Source of the DNA: Deltaproteobacteria bacterium
Lineage (GTDB): Bacteria; Myxococcota_A; UBA9160; JAFDET01
Direction of reading: 5' to 3'
DNA: 16,975 nucleotides
Assembly (NCBI GenBank): GCA_019310195.1
Contig: JAFDET010000025.1
Span: forward strand, 1-16,975
Numbering within the stretch: the stretch's first letter is position 1; every line of letters begins with the position of its first letter. Below the pieces are notes generated by a model. The model did not search any database. It saw only the letters and a list, made by a program, of their open reading frames with translations, and was not told the DNA's origin. This document shows positions 16,598-16,975 of this stretch, piece after piece. Both the position numbers and the translations under genes were made by a program.

Positions 16598-16975
16598 GCA
16601 TCCTCGCCGACAAGAACACGCGGCTCCTCGTGCAGGGCATGGGCCGGATGGGCCAGTTTCACGCCGGATTGTCCGTGGAGTACGGAACCCAGGTGGTGGG
16701 CGGTGTGCACCCGGGCCGGGGTGGCAGCGCCATCGACGGGATTCCGATCTTCGACACGGTGGCCGGTGCGGTTGCCGAGACCGGCGCCGACGCGTCGGTG
16801 ATCTTCGTTCCGCCGCCGGGCGCCGCCGACGCGATCCTGGAGGCCGCCGACGCGGGCCTCTCGCTGGCGGTCTGCATCACCGAGGGCATCCCCGCCCTGG
16901 ACATGCTGCGCGCCAAGGCCGCCCTGGCGGATACGGGCATGCGTCTGGTCGGGCCCAACTGCCCCGGCGTGGTGA
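16594..16975 (+). CDS. sucD: succinyl-CoA synthetase alpha subunit, cut by window end
   Basis: The visible 127 residues start at a GTG overlapping the sucC stop (GTGA). They cover the CoA-binding Rossmann domain: SILADKNTRLLVQG, YGTQVVGGV, PGRGG, ASVIFVPPPGAADAI, ITEGIPALDM and GPNCPGVV all match the family. The partner of SucC, it carries the phosphohistidine, which lies past the window. The CoA loop reads QGMGRMGQFH (14-23), where the usual form is QG-x-TG-x-x-G-x-FH. One residue, the Thr of TG, is missing. VHPGRGG replaces the more common VTPGKGG. The rest is in frame and well conserved, so this looks like a family variant and not decay. Confidence 0.95.
   Translation, partial: MSILADKNTRLLVQGMGRMGQFHAGLSVEYGTQVVGGVHPGRGGSAIDGIPIFDTVAGAVAETGADASVIFVPPPGAADAILEAADAGLSLAVCITEGIPALDMLRAKAALADTGMRLVGPNCPGVV

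Overview
The window is about 17 kb of very GC-rich bacterial DNA, densely packed with genes. No rRNA, tRNA, CRISPR array, insertion sequence or phage gene could be recognised. The gene content is: a DUF1329 protein with a YCF48-type propeller lipoprotein, a phosphorylatable GGDEF regulator, a GlpA/GlpB pair with an Fe-S subunit, and an icd-mdh-sucC-sucD block. This suits an environmental Gram-negative of the former Deltaproteobacteria (Myxococcota, Desulfobacterota or Binatia type). That assignment is an inference from gene content and base composition, not a phylogenetic result.

Left part (1-4509): an ABC1/UbiB-family kinase runs leftward and its C-terminus lies beyond base 1. Divergent to it is a two-gene unit. 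It encodes an exported DUF1329 protein and a putative lipoprotein with seven YCF48/BNR-like blades, one of them followed by a long insert. A TTGACA element and a strong Shine-Dalgarno sequence precede the pair. Elsewhere these families accompany RND/MMPL transporters and DUF1302 proteins; neither is present here.

Middle (4510-7854): a medium-chain-type acyl-CoA synthetase lies on the minus strand, convergent with the propeller gene. Divergent from it is an orphan regulator with receiver, GAF-like and GGDEF domains, predicted to make c-di-GMP.

Right part (7909-16975): a tightly packed same-strand run aspS - glpA - glpB - short glpC-like - icd - mdh - sucC - sucD (cut by the window end). Several junctions are GTGA or ATGA overlaps. 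The run joins aspartyl-tRNA synthesis, oxidation of glycerol-3-phosphate into the respiratory chain, and four TCA-cycle steps. It probably forms one or a few co-transcribed units.

Most of the genes are core metabolism. The features most worth a second look are: a GlpC reduced to its ferredoxin part; a hairpin that locks up both the aspS Shine-Dalgarno and its only possible start codon; a five-codon mini-ORF bridging aspS and glpA through two GTGA overlaps; a one-residue deletion in the SucD CoA-binding loop; and the DUF1329/YCF48 pair with its helical insert and missing transporter. I saw no clear evidence of a wholly new multi-gene system.
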